Source: a virus
Virus record (IMG/VR): IMGVR_UViG_3300023279_000048
Location: 1-31,412 of that record
DNA length: 31,412 nucleotides
Direction: 5' to 3' (one strand)
Under the pieces are notes generated by a model. That model saw only the letters and a program-made list of their open reading frames with translations. It did no database searches and was not told where the DNA came from. Position numbers and translations under genes: made by a program. Positions 23,101 to 30,472 of the stretch are shown in pieces. The stretch's first letter is position 1; every line of letters starts with the position of its first letter.

Positions 23101-26100
23101 AGCTATAAAGGCCGCAAAGGATGCGGACTTAAAGGCTCATATGAAAAAGAAGATAGCCAAGAGGGGTTTCAGTAAAGAACAAGCTAAGGCAGTAAGAGGA
23201 AGGCTAAAAGAAAGAGCTGGATTTAAGAGAAGAAAGATATTAAATCAACTTAAAGGTAAAACAATAAGGCAGTTACTTGAATTAGATAACACTACTCTAG
23301 CCGGATGGGGTATTCGCCTTTTGTCTCAAAAGGAATTTGGTAGGTACTACAACATAGTAAATCCGGACGGAACTATTATGGGTGTTGATACCAAGAAAGA
23401 TGGTACACCAGCTGTAAATACTTGGGGTGCTATTGGTGAAATAAGAAAAGCTATATCAATCCTAGAGAATGGTTCACTAGAAAACATATCAGAAAACCTA
23501 GGACAAAAACATAAGGTTAGAAATTTTTATAATAATATTGTAGCACCTAACAGTCCTTATGGTGATACTACTATAGATACTCACGCAGTAGCTGCTGGAT
23601 TACTAATGCCTTTGGGTGCTAGTGCTACAGAAGTTAGCCATAACTTTGGTTCTAGCATAGGTGGTGCTCCATCAATTGGAGTAAATGGTTCTTACCATAT
23701 GTACCTTGAGGCATACCGTAGAGCGGCCCGTGAAGTAGGCATTCAACCAAGGCAGATGCAATCAATTACTTGGGAAGCCATTAGACTTTTATATCCATCG
23801 GAAATAAGAAATAAAGAAAGTGTTGCCAAAGCAACAAAAATACATAACAATGCAAACAATGAACAAGAAGCAAGAGATACCATCCTCGGACCAGCAATTC
23901 CTAGACCGAGTTGGAGCACAGCCGGAGACGGTGGAGGAGTTACTGAAATCCCAGCAAGCATACAAGGCTTTGGGAGTGACAATGTCCTTGGAGGAGATTT
24001 ACAATTTCGAGGTAGGCGAACCCAGCGAGATGCAGTAGTAGGTACTACTCAACAAGAGACACAGACAAAGGCAGAGCGTTCTGTTATAGGTTCAGCTATA
24101 GCTGCTGCACAGAAGTTATCCGAGAAGCTAGGTGTAAAGATTGAGGAATCAAATACAATCAATAGGCCGGCTCAGTATAACTACGAGACACAAACCATTC
24201 AGTACAATCCTCAGCTACTAGCTAGTAGAGGTAAGGATTTTAGTAATGCAGCAATGCGTGAGGAGATTATCCACGCTGCTATGCACCAAGTAATTATGAA
24301 ACGTAATCCTAAGCTAAGTGCTAAGGCTGCGTTTGAAAAGGCAATGTCAAACATAGGTTCTGATTTAACACAGGAACAAAAGGCCTTGATGACTGAAGTA
24401 TACGGGGACTTAGATACTGATTTAAATTACGGTGCTGAGTACACACGATTTGCTGTACAACATATCTTGGATGGTAAGACTACTGAGAGCACACTGTTTA
24501 GTGGTAAAGCATTTGAAAAAGTAGCATCATTAATCAAGTCCGTTCAATCATATGTAGCTAAGATACTTGGGCCGGAACTTAAGACTAATGAAGAGGCTGC
24601 ATTTATTATTGCTGATACAATTAGATTACTACGTACAGTAGACCCATCAAAGAAACCGGCACAACAAAAGATTGTTAATGAAGCTGTCGCTATACTGTCC
24701 GGCACATCACAGGTTGATTCATATGTATACGATAATCCGTTTGCTTCAGAAGCTCAGAAGAAAAAAAGAATATCCGAAACTAAAAGAAGAAACAGGGCCG
24801 CTGTATTGCAGACAGCTAGTTCTTTCTTCAAGAGAATCCACGGTGATATTGCTACCCTTATCAGTGATTACTATACTCGATTAGAAAGAAGACAGACTGA
24901 TGCAGTTAGACAGATAAATAATTTCCAAACTAGGATTCGTGGCATCAAGAATAAAAAGGATAGCAATAGATTAAAGCAGTTGCTTACATCAACATCTGAC
25001 CCGAACACAGCAGATGGCAAAAGAATCTTCGGAGAGAGAGACAACTTATTACGTAAGTATAATCTATATAATGATTTTAATTTATTAATACGTCCACTAC
25101 TTGACCAACTTAGATTAGAAGCTATTGCTTCCGGTATGGATGTTAAGTATTTGTTTGAATACTTTCCAATGAAGGTAAAGGATTTAGGTGGATTGATTAA
25201 CCTATATGGTAAAGATATAGAGAATGATTTTGATGCTCATATAAAAAAGCTTAATAAAAAAAGAGAAGATAATAAAGAGCTTCAATTAAATGAAGATGAG
25301 ATAGCTGCTGAATTTAATGTTTATCTTAACAACAAAATGTATAAGACAAACTTAGGTGAAAAAGTACCGGGCTTCTTACAGAAACGTAAAGGCGGTATGC
25401 TATCACAGGAGGAGCTTCCTTTTTATGAAGACCCGGAGGTTGCATTAGGTGCTTACGTAAATAGTATTATAGTAAAAACTGAAGAGGCACGTATGTTCGG
25501 TAACAAAGCGTTACAAAGAAATAAAAAAATGGAACTCGATGGCAAGTCCACATATCGTGTTAATCTATCTGACCCACAAGGAGAACTAAGTAGATTAGTT
25601 GGTCGCTTGTTTAGTGAAGGTAAGTTAGATAAGAGACAGATGGGTGATTTATTCTTTGGCCTTGACCAAATGTTTGGCCCTCCAATCAAAGGTAAAGAAC
25701 AAGAAAGTAATATGAGACAGTTCGGTAGACTGGCTAGTTATGGTTCACTACTCGTTGACCCAACTACTACATTGTCACAGTTATATGACTTAGCGTTTAT
25801 GGCCTTAGATAATCCAAATGTATTACGTATTGCTAAGACTATATTTACTCAAAAGGATTTTAACTTAGAGATGGCCGGCATTGACCCGACACTTATGTCA
25901 GCAGAGTTCCGCCCGAACAATCAACAACGTCAAAGATTCTTAGAGAAAACTGTTAAGTTCGGGTTAAAGTCAGTAGGGTTTACTCAATTAGATAAGCTAA
26001 TGAAAGAAACAAATCTTACTGTTAACTATAATAGATACAGAAGAATATCTAAAAGACCAAAGAACAGTAAGGAGTTCAAGAAGTTCCGCTCAGAGGTTGA

Positions 26101-26917
26101 GTTTATGGTTGGCCCACAGGATGCCGAAAGAACTATAAATGATTTTAAAAATGGTGTGTATGATTCCCCGTATGTACGTGAGCTAGTAGTAAGAAAACTA
26201 TTAGAGACTCAGCCGGTCAATGCATTTGAAATGCCTATGGCTGTTAGAAAGAATCCTAATCTCCGTATGTGGTACACAATGAAATCATTCATTATCAAGC
26301 AAGCCAACTTGGTTAACGATAGAATGATTAGTAAAATTTTATCAAGGACATCAAGTGGTGAGGAGAAAGGGAAAGCTATACTTGAATTAATATATTTAAT
26401 ATTCTTATTCCAAATGGCTGGTATACCAATTGACTTCATCAAGGATATGTTTGCCGGCCGTGATGTATATCCGGAAGACTACGTAGAGAATGCTTTCTTT
26501 AGATTGTTCGGTATGTCTAAATACAATATGTATATCCTCAAGGAACGTGGCCCGGCTGAGTTTGGTATATCTTACATTGCTCCTGTTCCTCTTATGCAAG
26601 CATTAGAAATGTCTAAGCAAGTATACTTCGGTGGTAAGAAAGTTGTAGAGGGTGAGTTCGAGACAGAAGATGCTCAGAAAATTATAAGAACTTTAATGCC
26701 GTATGATTCATTGTGGTACTACGGGTATGGCCCCGGTGCTAAAGCACAGCAAGATAAACAAACTAGGCAGTCAAAAGAAAGAGGTAGAGTACCAATGATT
26801 TATGGTGACCCCGTTCTTCAGTTCAACCCGGAGACATTTATTAATTTAAACTTAGGGCCAAGAGAAACTAATATTTCTGAGCCGATGGATTTAGCTCCCT
26901 ACTTCCGGGATATGTAA
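20195..26917 (+). CDS. Giant polyvalent virion protein with ADP-ribosyltransferase-like domain
   Basis: The 2240-residue protein is likely ejected with the DNA. Its start (KLTTPDGKSFLITHKDGVSK) is common in internal virion proteins. An acidic linker has a 14-residue repeat (426-453). Residues about 620-745 look like an ADP-ribosyltransferase fold: R670 in VYRGAQ, S685 in GWSLNP and E732-Q-E734, the Arg/Ser/Glu-x-Glu triad. Residues about 872-1206 hold a TIDTHA segment (D1128) resembling the Asp strand of HhH-GPD DNA glycosylases. Residues 1356-1364 (EEIIHAAMH) recall a metal site. The C-terminal third, with MWYTMKSFIIKQANLVNDRM (2025-2044) and a hydrophobic stretch (2063-2081), resembles domains at the ends of large polyvalent proteins. 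It is the last rightward gene and is followed by terminators. The domain calls are pattern-based. Confidence 0.75.
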   Translation: MAKTKLTTPDGKSFLITHKDGVSKDALVSYTNNVLYPRAAAEEAGPFDFIVDAFTVAKSGGVKGTEEASGGIQQGAANIVRYGANAYYNLLDDLYQDAENKERVKVARERTLRDINQYEDVGEMMREPVRKLAQDIRNSRFLEQDSAAANVALEVTETVARMAPVLASAVVTKKANLNQLLPQLTNIGQVITEAKRDMEESLGKKQSEFTNEERQTLADISSQYAAGSAILFKAISSPAIGLDKISGETLRKFIKGEIKLPAGKLKSLFNIVKAGGGEALEETAQGQFLDTLAAFSYDDERELVGKEVLNKRMHEAMIAFFAGGAIRTTGEVAGAIGNITLPTSKTQEVSEEQRKGMKTFKVKYTATQKEKGREDAVFDREDTFEASSLEDAQKVIDGSVKKKPGVDLESIIIEEVQPTETKVEPVVQEEVETEVDTETVVQEEVDTEVDTETVVDPVDPQETGAEIPIGVFGDVDLETVEGLTPQQKQKILELRQEANAEARKLFGALDDPTGELDAEAVAEGLKALQEISEDGTVGATSAQKQTLDKIREIERKMSVMIGREYIPRTDADIVGEIERTVINRTQQTGAAGALFPNLPLVGATRYMKPTSVRTAQAVRDWKKNPNLADSSQTKKAISELKRPDNKDVISMVRELLSSYDIGNGRVRVYRGAQEDSDVRVLSGWSLNPEIASDFQEQARDLGEGEITVATIPIKDVLYKDNTLFDDDAVFQEQELIFDTVENLVIEKQTTDNIQDTFTPKIKEEEAIIKSYRMMPAQQVFDEEGMYDPKLTEEDPFPSIVGATMSPVSSEFDSSRVGTAKQGTEARPRETSQDDNIDTSIVPEAKLKAQMDRINYAHLPKDIKNETDPRAKYEKFVEYMKRNLIALHDKFPEDLRAIATQWYDGARKLTEGLASKYNKTEEQIAGVLAVLSPQKQWFMNLAQGEQVLHILQNYLDTKLEGDAFEVEVESAIKAAKDADLKAHMKKKIAKRGFSKEQAKAVRGRLKERAGFKRRKILNQLKGKTIRQLLELDNTTLAGWGIRLLSQKEFGRYYNIVNPDGTIMGVDTKKDGTPAVNTWGAIGEIRKAISILENGSLENISENLGQKHKVRNFYNNIVAPNSPYGDTTIDTHAVAAGLLMPLGASATEVSHNFGSSIGGAPSIGVNGSYHMYLEAYRRAAREVGIQPRQMQSITWEAIRLLYPSEIRNKESVAKATKIHNNANNEQEARDTILGPAIPRPSWSTAGDGGGVTEIPASIQGFGSDNVLGGDLQFRGRRTQRDAVVGTTQQETQTKAERSVIGSAIAAAQKLSEKLGVKIEESNTINRPAQYNYETQTIQYNPQLLASRGKDFSNAAMREEIIHAAMHQVIMKRNPKLSAKAAFEKAMSNIGSDLTQEQKALMTEVYGDLDTDLNYGAEYTRFAVQHILDGKTTESTLFSGKAFEKVASLIKSVQSYVAKILGPELKTNEEAAFIIADTIRLLRTVDPSKKPAQQKIVNEAVAILSGTSQVDSYVYDNPFASEAQKKKRISETKRRNRAAVLQTASSFFKRIHGDIATLISDYYTRLERRQTDAVRQINNFQTRIRGIKNKKDSNRLKQLLTSTSDPNTADGKRIFGERDNLLRKYNLYNDFNLLIRPLLDQLRLEAIASGMDVKYLFEYFPMKVKDLGGLINLYGKDIENDFDAHIKKLNKKREDNKELQLNEDEIAAEFNVYLNNKMYKTNLGEKVPGFLQKRKGGMLSQEELPFYEDPEVALGAYVNSIIVKTEEARMFGNKALQRNKKMELDGKSTYRVNLSDPQGELSRLVGRLFSEGKLDKRQMGDLFFGLDQMFGPPIKGKEQESNMRQFGRLASYGSLLVDPTTTLSQLYDLAFMALDNPNVLRIAKTIFTQKDFNLEMAGIDPTLMSAEFRPNNQQRQRFLEKTVKFGLKSVGFTQLDKLMKETNLTVNYNRYRRISKRPKNSKEFKKFRSEVEFMVGPQDAERTINDFKNGVYDSPYVRELVVRKLLETQPVNAFEMPMAVRKNPNLRMWYTMKSFIIKQANLVNDRMISKILSRTSSGEEKGKAILELIYLIFLFQMAGIPIDFIKDMFAGRDVYPEDYVENAFFRLFGMSKYNMYILKERGPAEFGISYIAPVPLMQALEMSKQVYFGGKKVVEGEFETEDAQKIIRTLMPYDSLWYYGYGPGAKAQQDKQTRQSKERGRVPMIYGDPVLQFNPETFINLNLGPRETNISEPMDLAPYFRDM
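21470..21553 (+). repeat. 42-base tandem duplication in the giant virion gene
   Basis: Two adjacent 42-base units (21470-21511 and 21512-21553) encode VVQEEV, E or D, TEVDTET twice (residues 426-439 and 440-453). They lie in the acidic linker before the ADP-ribosyltransferase-like domain. The unit number may vary between related phages. Confidence 0.8.
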
Positions 26918-26926
26918 ACAAAAAAA

Positions 26927-26960
26927 CTCAGCCCCTCAAAGTAGATGAAACGGGACTGAG
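26927..26960. terminator. Bidirectional terminator hairpin between convergent operons
   Basis: CTCAGCCC (26927-26934) pairs with GGG-A-CTGAG (26952-26960) with one bulged A. On the + strand four T follow, and on the - strand a run of seven T follows. It closes the giant virion gene and, better, the leftward replication operon. Confidence 0.6.
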
Positions 26961-26976
26961 CTTTTCTGATATATAG

Positions 26977-26994
26977 AAAGAACCGAAGTTCTTT
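26977..26994 (-). terminator. UUCG-tetraloop terminator of the leftward operon
   Basis: AAAGAAC (26977-26983) pairs with GTTCTTT (26988-26994). Read on the - strand the loop is C(UUCG)G, the hyperstable tetraloop, followed by TTTCTATAT. It fits a second terminator for leftward transcription. Confidence 0.55.
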
Positions 26995-27015
26995 TCGCAT
27001 TACAACGAACACTGT

Positions 27016-27053
27016 TGTTGCCGGGCAAATAACAGATAAAAAAACCGGCAACA
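27016..27053. terminator. Third hairpin in the convergent intergenic region
   Basis: TGTTGCCGG (27016-27024) and CCGGCAACA (27045-27053) form a perfect nine-base stem with a 20-base loop containing an A/T run. It lies 43 bases beyond the last leftward gene. It may be a terminator-like or RNA-stabilising structure. There is no gene in 26918-27095. Confidence 0.4.
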
Positions 27054-27095
27054 GTTATTAGGTTGAATTAATTATTACTTATGTCAATAGTTTAT

Positions 27096-27398
27096 TTATT
27101 GAATTGCAAATTCTTTTCTAGATGTAGCATTGACGATTGCCATTACTTCACTCCTAAATGTTTCGTCAGTTTGTATTCTACTCTTAGTTCTTCTGAGTGA
27201 ACAGGTAACACTAGAGCGTTCTCGTTTACCGAGCTTAGCTATCTCGTAGTGAGATAGGTGCCGGTTTCTTGATAGTATCCAAAAGTAAATGTCTCTTACT
27301 TTGATTATAGTTGTTGTGCCACGTGCGGCATTGGTTACTTCATCAGCCTCTACGTCATAGTATTGGCAGATAAGTTTTAGTAAATCTTTATTAAACAT
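27096..27398 (-). CDS. Stand-alone DnaA domain IV (DNA-binding) protein
   Basis: The 100-residue protein matches the C-terminal DNA-binding domain of the replication initiator DnaA. It shows VRDIYFWILSRNRHLSHYEI (residues 34-53), then AKLGKRERSSVTCSLRRTKS (54-73), equivalent to the DnaA signature helix-turn-helix that reads DnaA boxes. The AAA+ ATPase and domains I and II are absent, so it cannot form the usual filament. It is translationally coupled to the DnaB-type helicase by a one-base TAATG overlap. It could bind the phage origin and recruit the helicase, or compete with host DnaA. It is the last gene of the leftward operon and is followed by terminators. The family call is confident; the role is inferred. 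Confidence 0.85.
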   Translation of the reverse strand: MFNKDLLKLICQYYDVEADEVTNAARGTTTIIKVRDIYFWILSRNRHLSHYEIAKLGKRERSSVTCSLRRTKSRIQTDETFRSEVMAIVNATSRKEFAIQ

Positions 27399-28720
27399 TA
27401 TTTAAATCTTCCTAAGCAGTGATAAAATTTTAAGTACCCACCTACACCACGCTCACCTTCTCGGTTCTTAGCTATGGTATATTGGAGGTCAGTGAAAGGC
27501 CCTTTGGCATCAGAGGATTTAGCTCCCTCTATGTCACCATTCTTTGGCCATAGTAAAAGGACAATGTCAGCATCGTTCTCGATGTCTCCACTATCCTTGA
27601 GGTCATAGAGACTCAGCCCGGTTTCCCGCTTGGCTCCCTCTCTGTTGACTTGAGATAACAGTATTACACTTACATTTAATTCAAGTGCCAACTGTTTTAC
27701 CTTATGAGATATGTCAGCAATACCCTCGGCCTTGCTCTTAGCTTTGCTACTCCAAGGTATAAGCTGTAAGTAATCAATGACTACTAACTTAACCCCGTGT
27801 TTCTTCACATAGTTTCTAGCTTGGCTGAGTACATCCTGTGGATTCCGGGCCGTATGAATACTATAGAAAGGTAGACTAGCAACTAAGTCAGTCGCATCAT
27901 TTGCTTTCTGCATATTATCGTCCGATATTACACGCTCTTGTATCTGCCTTAGATTCACTCCAGAAATGGCTTGAACCATCCGCTTGAGTACTTGCTTACG
28001 TGGCATCTCCAAAGAGAATACTAGGGTAGGTACAGCCTCTTTAAGCATAGCTTGCGTAGCTATGTATAATGCAAGTGCTGACTTACCACAAGATGTGGGT
28101 GCAGATAGGGTAAGAACTTCACCCGCACCTATGCCTCCACTACCTAGCATTGAGTCCAACTGTGGTAGATGTGTTCTCACCACATCATTCACATATTCTC
28201 CACTCATCATGGCAGCAAAATCTTCCTTCAGTTCATCAGCTGCATCTTGGATTTGTTGTCCGCTGTCCGCTGTCTGACTGACCTTTGATGTTTGCTCTTC
28301 GACATTTGCTTTTATCTGCTGTGATGTCGCAGTTTCGGCAGATGCATTCTCGGCACCTAGTATGTATGCTCTTCTTAATCTTCTTAGGTTTGCTTTCTCT
28401 AGTACTAATTCAGTATAGTACTTTAACTGTAAGGAACTCGATGACTTACCAAGTATCTCAATGATACCCATAACACCACCGACTTCTTCGAGGCACTCGA
28501 TTGACTTAAGGTATTCCATAATGGATACCTCATCAATCGGTTTGTCCCCACTAAGAGTGGCCACTGCTCGAAACAGTAGCCGGTGTCTTAGGAAATAAAA
28601 ATCATCCTCAGATATGATGGATGATATTGTGTCATATGCGGATGAGTCCCCGCTTAGACATAGGCAAGCTATTAGTTTTTCTTCAGCTTCCGTGTTGTGT
28701 GGTTCGACTAAGTCTATCAT
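27398..28720 (-). CDS. dnaB: DnaB-type replicative helicase
   Basis: The 440-residue protein unwinds DNA at the replication fork. The N-terminal domain (residues 1-125) has the DnaB layout (PHNTEAEEKLIACL). The RecA-like C-terminal domain has Walker A APTSCGKSA at 207-215 and Walker B LVVIDYLQLI at 312-321 (D316). It also has VILLSQVNR (352-360) and the DnaB-typical DSGDIENDADIVLLL (376-390). The length is near that of bacterial DnaB. No primase gene is in the window, so the host primase or a gene beyond the edge must serve. It overlaps the gene upstream by 38 bases and the DnaA-like gene downstream by one. Confidence 0.95.
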   Translation of the reverse strand: MIDLVEPHNTEAEEKLIACLCLSGDSSAYDTISSIISEDDFYFLRHRLLFRAVATLSGDKPIDEVSIMEYLKSIECLEEVGGVMGIIEILGKSSSSLQLKYYTELVLEKANLRRLRRAYILGAENASAETATSQQIKANVEEQTSKVSQTADSGQQIQDAADELKEDFAAMMSGEYVNDVVRTHLPQLDSMLGSGGIGAGEVLTLSAPTSCGKSALALYIATQAMLKEAVPTLVFSLEMPRKQVLKRMVQAISGVNLRQIQERVISDDNMQKANDATDLVASLPFYSIHTARNPQDVLSQARNYVKKHGVKLVVIDYLQLIPWSSKAKSKAEGIADISHKVKQLALELNVSVILLSQVNREGAKRETGLSLYDLKDSGDIENDADIVLLLWPKNGDIEGAKSSDAKGPFTDLQYTIAKNREGERGVGGYLKFYHCLGRFK

Positions 28721-28868
28721 TCTCTTGTTGTAGTTGCTCAGTCAAAGCATTCAAACATTGGCCCAGGAATTTGAATCTATCTTTTGCTTCACTTGGAATT
28801 TCTCTTGTGGATATTTCATTGTAAGCATTGAGTGATACTTCTGTGGCTTCGTGTATGGTCTTTAACAT
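28683..28868 (-). CDS. Small helical protein upstream of the helicase
   Basis: The 61-residue helical, polar product (start MLKTIHEATEVSLNAYNEIS) is not recognised. I chose the ATG at 28868 since the first 24 residues of the longer frame look non-coding. It overlaps the helicase start by 38 bases in another frame. A helicase-loader or accessory role would suit its place, as small helical proteins next to phage DnaB often load it, but no motif proves this. A DnaB partner is a fair hypothesis only. Confidence 0.5.
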   Translation of the reverse strand: MLKTIHEATEVSLNAYNEISTREIPSEAKDRFKFLGQCLNALTEQLQQENDRLSRTTQHGS

Positions 28869-28949
28869 AATTATATTTCTTTGTTTGATAGTGGTTAGTC
28901 TAGCCCCCGCAGTTATTGCAAGGGGCGTAGATTCTAACACACCTATCCG
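28869..28949 (-). promoter_or_regulatory. Short intergenic gap with a possible weak promoter or hairpin
   Basis: This 81-base gap is the longest among the leftward genes. On the - strand it has TGTTAGAAT (an extended -10-like element) and a GCCCC/GGGGC inverted repeat around a 14-base loop. No good -35 is present. It could supply extra transcription of the helicase genes, but the support is weak. Confidence 0.25.
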
Positions 28950-29279
28950 TTATTTATTGTCTCGTTCTAGCATCCCTATGGCTATCAAGGAGTAACCTAT
29001 CAAGTCCCTAAAGATGTCACGAGTGGTATCTCCCTTTTCATCAAGGGAAAGTTTACCATCTCGGCTGAATGCTTTAAGTCTCTGAAACTTATCTTGCATC
29101 CGTAGAGCTACACCAACTAGGGGTTCAATCCCGAAGTCAGTTGACCCATCGAAGTTCTCGAATGGATTATCTTGGGTGTCTCCACCGGTGTAGTCCGAGT
29201 TCTTTAAACTAGTGAGGCGGAGTATTTCATCCACCTCATCTTGTCGGAACTGTTCCCACCATTCCTTATCGTGATACAT
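28950..29279 (-). CDS. DUF1599/NMAD1-like protein
   Basis: The 109-residue protein carries LKNSDYTGG (residues 25-33), NPFENFD, ALRMQDKFQRLKAF (78-91) and a C-terminal DTTRDIFRDLIGYSLIAIGM. These match the DUF1599 family, also called nucleotide modification associated domain 1, which has a MazG-like all-α design. Members are common in phages and sometimes occur with modified bases or nucleotide pools. No modification enzyme is in the window, so its substrate is unknown. It follows the SSB-like gene with a TAATATG junction. The family call is good; the activity is not. Confidence 0.7.
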   Translation of the reverse strand: MYHDKEWWEQFRQDEVDEILRLTSLKNSDYTGGDTQDNPFENFDGSTDFGIEPLVGVALRMQDKFQRLKAFSRDGKLSLDEKGDTTRDIFRDLIGYSLIAIGMLERDNK

Positions 29280-29280
29280 A

Positions 29281-29565
29281 TTAGAACGGGTCGGAATCGT
29301 TTACCTCAACAGGTGCAGGTTTCTTTGGTGCAGATGATTCTGTCTTAGCATCAAAGGCGAGTGACAAATAAGCCACATCATTCTTAGATACTTTCTTCCA
29401 TCCCTTTACATAGAATGGTACAGTGTCACCTGTAGCCTCGGACAATAAAGCTTTCAGTTCTTTAACTGATAGCTCGCAATCCCCACGGAAGTCGGGATGT
29501 GTTTCTTTTTCTTTGCGGTCATTCTTAAACAAGCGACCACGATTTGTGTTATCGTATTGATTCAT
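29281..29565 (-). CDS. Small SSB-like protein (DUF736-style) with acidic-Phe tip
   Basis: The 94-residue protein has a RGRLFKNDRKEKETHPDFRG opening (residues 9-28), FYVKGWKKVSKNDVAYLSLA (51-70) and a Pro/Val linker ending in DSDPF. The core is in the style of DUF736 and small OB-like phage proteins. The Asp-rich end closing with Phe mimics the tip of bacterial SSB proteins (DDDIPF), which recruits replication and repair partners. It lies between the ERF annealing protein and the DUF1599-like gene in the replication operon. A single-strand DNA-binding role is the most likely one, but it is shown only by style and context. Confidence 0.55.
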   Translation of the reverse strand: MNQYDNTNRGRLFKNDRKEKETHPDFRGDCELSVKELKALLSEATGDTVPFYVKGWKKVSKNDVAYLSLAFDAKTESSAPKKPAPVEVNDSDPF

Positions 29566-29583
29566 AGTTATTATTATTAGTTA

Positions 29584-30033
29584 TTAAAATAAGTCTTCGT
29601 CAGCGGAAGATGGTTTAGGTTGTGACTTGCCGTGCGTGTTAGTTGCATCGGGGTCTTTAGTATCATCGATACAGAAGAGGCCGTTCAGTGCGTACTTACG
29701 AGCGTAAGAACTAGCTGACCCTGTAATCTGTGCATCATCCATACCCTTCTTTACTTCAGCTTCACGAGCAAAGGCCGTGGTTTCTACTTCAGCGAATGGG
29801 TTGTGTGATACTAGTCGGGCGGTTGCCTTTACATATACTCTACCTCCTACCTCTACGATTTCATCGCTGAGTGTTAAGTCCGAGTTATGTTTTTGTAGGA
29901 GAGGTTTTACTGCTTCGAGTATGTCCTCTGCGGAGCGATAAGAGTACCCTCCGAATTTGTTTGTCTGACCCTTGGGAGCTTTCAGCTCGCCTTGAATCAG
30001 TACAAGTTGGTGTGTGTGTTTTAGTTCTGTCAT
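29584..30033 (-). CDS. ERF-family single-strand annealing protein
   Basis: The 149-residue protein anneals complementary single strands in phage recombination. It has NKFGGYSYRSAEDILEAVKP (residues 25-44), DDAQITGSASSYARKYALNG (residues 99-118) and DDTKDPDA, in the order known for the ERF superfamily (P22 Erf-type). It ends in an acidic-Phe tip (DEDLF), close to that of the neighbouring SSB-like protein. The exonuclease at the right edge would supply single-strand ends. It shares 149 bases with the 3' end of the endonuclease VII-like gene in another frame, an unusually long overlap for this genome. No Shine-Dalgarno is seen. Confidence 0.85.
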   Translation of the reverse strand: MTELKHTHQLVLIQGELKAPKGQTNKFGGYSYRSAEDILEAVKPLLQKHNSDLTLSDEIVEVGGRVYVKATARLVSHNPFAEVETTAFAREAEVKKGMDDAQITGSASSYARKYALNGLFCIDDTKDPDATNTHGKSQPKPSSADEDLF

Positions 30034-30472
30034 AATATTTTTTTAATAAATTCTTAAATAGTTTTACACGATGCTTTACATTAATGCAAGTATCTAGTTC
30101 AGCATTTGTTGACCCCAATGTCGATAATAAAAACACTTGGTCATCTCTTTTTAAATTATTCTTGAAGCGACTTGTAAGTTGATTGAGTCCAACAGGATGT
30201 AGTATCTCTGAGTCGGGCTGCCTTAGATAGGATGCTATGTTCTCTAGTACAGTTGGCAACTCAGTCGGGTCACCCTTGCACATTGATGTAAATGCATTCT
30301 CCATCTTACCTATTAGTGTGTTAGCTTGTCTACTTATTACTCCCCGTATCTCACCACTACTGTGGTCGTGGTCAACTACCCAATCGTCAGTCTCTCGATT
30401 TAATATCGGACACTTACTTGGTTCGTTTTCCTTTCGCCACTCGGCTAGTTTGCTTGCGGGTATGTAGGTCAC
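29885..30472 (-). CDS. Endonuclease VII-like nuclease, zinc site degenerate
   Basis: The 195-residue protein starts with GTG and overlaps the previous stop (GTGA). It has KCPILNRETDDWVVDHDHSS (residues 20-39) followed by GEIRGVISRQANTLIGKMEN (40-59). The DHDH and the Asn match the ββα-Me active site of T4 endonuclease VII-like proteins, which resolve branched DNA. In T4 endoVII four Cys bind zinc; here only C21 is left and the second pair reads as SRQAN. This zinc-poor version seems to be common in phages. Its last 49 codons overlap the ERF gene and look non-protein-like (Arg/Ser/Thr-rich), so the original stop near the ERF start may have been lost. Confidence 0.75.
   Translation of the reverse strand: MTYIPASKLAEWRKENEPSKCPILNRETDDWVVDHDHSSGEIRGVISRQANTLIGKMENAFTSMCKGDPTELPTVLENIASYLRQPDSEILHPVGLNQLTSRFKNNLKRDDQVFLLSTLGSTNAELDTCINVKHRVKLFKNLLKKYYDRTKTHTPTCTDSRRAESSQGSDKQIRRVLLSLRRGHTRSSKTSPTKT

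Noticed and set aside
24267-24275. TTATCCACG, near-match to a DnaA box
   Set aside because: Single near-match in the coding frame of the giant protein, at the motif EEIIH; no cluster of sites is visible.
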